From Sphingobacterium corticibacterium (GTDB lineage Bacteria > Bacteroidota > Bacteroidia > Sphingobacteriales > Sphingobacteriaceae), in NCBI RefSeq assembly GCF_004208525.1, contig NZ_SGIT01000001.1, positions 1,798,001 through 1,862,000 of the forward strand: a DNA stretch of 64,000 bases, read 5' to 3'. Within the stretch, counting starts at the first letter, position 1. The number at the start of each line of letters is the position of its first letter. The position numbers were made by a program, and so were the translations under genes. This document shows, piece by piece, positions 62,365-64,000 of this stretch. Below the pieces are notes generated by a model that worked only from the letters and a program-made list of their open reading frames with translations, had not been told where the DNA came from and did no database searches.

Positions 62365-62574
62365 AAAAAATCCAGTTATATAATCATCTGAGTTCATAAC
62401 ACAATATGACGGTGAATGTTCACAAAAAACTCCATTTGTTACAAAAAAATAGGCCTCGATATTTGTCGATCCATTTGTCTCCCCTTTGTAAAAAGAGCTC
62501 ATACAACTAAACAACATCATATTTTACACTATATTTGCAACAATCGTTAACATCTCCGCTTGGCATTTTCTTGT
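62365..62574. promoter_or_regulatory. Divergent control region between the SDR and cryptochrome-like genes
   Basis: Contains a -7-like TATATTTG (62530-62537) 37 bases before the cryptochrome-like gene, a GTGAA-TG-TTCAC palindrome near 62412-62423, and a series of TTTGT units, two of them as ATTTGTC at 62461 and 62473 (12 bases apart) and one more at 62485. No good -33 element is present for the -7 box. The region probably controls both genes. Confidence 0.5.
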
Positions 62575-63816
62575 ATGACAAAAAAGGTAATTTTAGTATG
62601 GTTCAGGAATGATTTGCGTATTCATGATAATGAAATTTTGCATGAAGCCGTGCAAAAAGGTGACATTATCATACCGGTATATTTCTTTGATCCCCGTTAT
62701 TTCAGAACAAACGACGCAGGATTTCAGCATACAGGAATCATCCGCGCTAAGTTTCTTTTGGAATCTATTGCTCATTTTAAATCTTCCCTACAAGAAATAG
62801 GCGGTGATTTACTAGTTTTCCATGGTAAGCCAGAAGATATAATAGGCACACTATGTGCCAAATACGAAGTCACAGAGGTGTATCACCATCGAGAGGTCGC
62901 CCAACGAGAAACGAGCATATCAGAACGTGTGGAGGAAACGCTTTGGAAAGAAAAGATTAATTTAAAACATTTTATAGGCCATACGTTATACCATAAAGAG
63001 GATTTACCTATACCCATTAGGGATATTCCAGACTCTTTCAACGCATTCAAGAAAAAGGTAGAAAAAGAAAGCTTCGTGCGACCGGTCTTGCCAGCTGTCA
63101 CGCGCATTACAACACATCCACATCTTGAAGCCACCCACATCCCTACATTAGAAGATTTAGGATTCTCACCGGAAGCCACCGCGTCGCTAGACAACATAGA
63201 AATACCTCTAGAGGGGGGAGAAGAAAAAGCATTGGAAATGATTGAAAAGACGCTCTCTGCAGATTATAGTGATGTAAATGACTATAATCTCATCTCTCCT
63301 TATATCGCGCACGGTGCCGTTTCCCCGGCTTTTTACTATCACAAAATCAAAGAATATTACCATCCCGCAAGCAAAAAGAAATATGATCGACTATTGATGC
63401 GTCTTTTATGGCGTGATTATTTTCGATTTATGTTAAAAAAATATCCCAATATATTTTTTAAACCAACCCATGCGGACGAAAGTGGACGGGTTGCTTCCAA
63501 AAATGATTTAAAAGTATTTATAAAGGGCAGTAATCATCCTATTATCGACAAATTAATCAAAGAACTGCAAACAACAGGTAATTTACCCTATGAACACCGG
63601 GATATATTAGCGGCCTACATGCTACAGGAATGGGATGTTAATCATTTGGCAGGAGCAAGTTTTTTTGAAGAATACCTACTGGATTACGCACCTGCGACCA
63701 CGTACGGATATTGGCTTCATTTTGCCGGATCAGGCACTAGCCCAAAAGACAATTTAAAAACATCGTGGGAAGAGCTCTTGAAGAAAAATTACCAAACAAA
63801 AAAGGTCGCAAAATAG
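62575..63816 (+). CDS. Divergent cryptochrome/photolyase-family protein, DASH-like (413 aa)
   Basis: The N-terminal photolyase domain is clear: KVILVWFRNDLRIHDNEIL, PVYFFDPRYF, GIIRAKFLLESIAHFK, LVFHGKPEDI. The C-terminal domain begins normally with LLWRDYFRFMLKKYPNIFF (Trp279). The next, usually most conserved segments differ: where photolyases have a TGxMxNRxR stretch, this has TGNLPYEHRDILAAYML (about residues 334-350). Where they have NWQWxAG, this has YGYWLHFAG (about 377-385, Trp380). The FAD contacts and the Trp electron chain are therefore altered. The frame opens with TTG at 62560; ATG 62575 is preferred. It may be an intact but divergent photoreceptor rather than a repair enzyme. 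No frameshift is seen. Confidence 0.85.
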   Translation: MTKKVILVWFRNDLRIHDNEILHEAVQKGDIIIPVYFFDPRYFRTNDAGFQHTGIIRAKFLLESIAHFKSSLQEIGGDLLVFHGKPEDIIGTLCAKYEVTEVYHHREVAQRETSISERVEETLWKEKINLKHFIGHTLYHKEDLPIPIRDIPDSFNAFKKKVEKESFVRPVLPAVTRITTHPHLEATHIPTLEDLGFSPEATASLDNIEIPLEGGEEKALEMIEKTLSADYSDVNDYNLISPYIAHGAVSPAFYYHKIKEYYHPASKKKYDRLLMRLLWRDYFRFMLKKYPNIFFKPTHADESGRVASKNDLKVFIKGSNHPIIDKLIKELQTTGNLPYEHRDILAAYMLQEWDVNHLAGASFFEEYLLDYAPATTYGYWLHFAGSGTSPKDNLKTSWEELLKKNYQTKKVAK

Positions 63817-63942
63817 CGTAATACAAAGTCCGTTCTCCCTACAGGCACAGCATTTTGTCATATAATTTCTATACGGAAGATCATTTACCGTTTAAACTCG
63901 TTTTTTATTGCATTTATCCATGACATAATATGTAATATTTGT

Positions 63943-63950
63943 TAACTTTG
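63943..63950 (+). promoter_or_regulatory. Candidate -7 box before the last, partial gene
   Basis: TAACTTTG matches TAnnTTTG and lies 29 bases before the ATG at 63980. A weak -33 element cannot be pinned down. An ACATA-A-TATGT palindrome lies just upstream. Confidence 0.4.
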
Positions 63951-63979
63951 GGCAAAATTTTTATACGTAAGATTTCCTC

Positions 63980-64000
63980 ATGGATAAATTAACATATTTG
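63980..64000 (+). CDS. Start of a gene cut by the window edge (first 7 codons)
   Basis: ATG at 63980 opens MDKLTYL, continuing past the window. A -7-like box precedes it at the right distance, so a gene start is likely. The opening resembles the N-terminus of Bacteroidota 2-oxoglutarate dehydrogenase E1 (SucA), but seven residues are far too few to name it. Confidence 0.45.

Noticed and set aside
62365..62520. N-terminal extension of the SDR-like gene
   Set aside because: The extra 52 residues precede the first Rossmann strand, contain no domain, and lie in the divergent promoter region.
1..64000. CRISPR arrays, insertion sequences, prophage or integrative element boundaries
   Set aside because: No regularly spaced repeats, transposase, integrase or phage genes were found, and the only tRNA gene has no repeated 3' end nearby.

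Overview
The window reads as a chromosomal segment of a Bacteroidota bacterium, most likely a member of the Sphingobacteriaceae (genus not resolved). The support is a SusC/SusD pair fed by an ECF sigma factor and a FecR anti-sigma factor, lipoproteins of the DUF4998 and DUF5000 types, a zeaxanthin-type carotenoid operon headed by a MarR regulator, promoters of the TTTG-N20-TAnnTTTG form, and mostly weak Shine-Dalgarno sequences. Coding density is high. No gap between genes exceeds 300 bases; the longest are about 180-220 bases, lie mainly between divergent genes, and are described below. I saw no insertion sequence, phage, CRISPR array, rRNA or clear pseudogene.

Left part (1-12.3 kb): a polysaccharide utilisation locus. 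It holds a partial ECF sigma factor, FecR, a SusC-type transporter with an STN signalling domain, SusD, two surface or periplasmic lipoproteins and a short GH115-like protein. A convergent CE6/SGNH acetylesterase overlaps the 3' end of the GH115-like gene. GH115 plus CE6 suggests acetylated glucuronoxylan or a related glucuronic-acid-bearing glycan (inference). Then come cydAB (cytochrome bd), an aldo/keto reductase, an acyl-CoA dehydrogenase-like protein, an AraC regulator, and a chelatase-like AAA+/VWA pair.

Iron region (21.2-26.4 kb): on the minus strand, ECF sigma, FecR, a TonB-dependent siderophore receptor with STN domain, and a PepSY membrane protein form a FecIRA-type unit. A TPR histidine kinase/LuxR response regulator pair and two orphan lipoproteins follow.

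Middle (30.5-36.6 kb): a tightly overlapping operon marR-crtI-crtB-crtZ-crtY-photolyase-idi links isoprenoid supply, zeaxanthin synthesis and light-driven DNA repair. On the opposite strand lie an atypical stand-alone receiver and two tandem TagD-like nucleotidyltransferases. Divergent from them is a trehalose/glycogen operon: a fused TreY-MalQ protein, GlgX and TreZ. A 32-bp inverted repeat lies in the divergent promoter region.

Right part (46.4-64 kb): DUF2721, tRNA-Lys(CTT) with its own promoter and terminator, a siderophore-interacting reductase with an MFS exporter, a TetR-TolC-adaptor-RND efflux operon with matching operators, Hsp20, FolB, a DUF1080 protein, AsnB, a UbiD-family decarboxylase, an atypical SDR, and a divergently transcribed cryptochrome/photolyase-family protein in which the usual FAD-contact segment is not recognisable. 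The window ends a few codons into another gene.

The most unusual items are the cryptochrome-like protein at 62.6-63.8 kb, the TreY-MalQ fusion and its operator-like repeat, the receiver plus twin nucleotidyltransferases, and the clean TetR promoter/operator arrangement. All functions are inferred by reading motifs; no database search was run.
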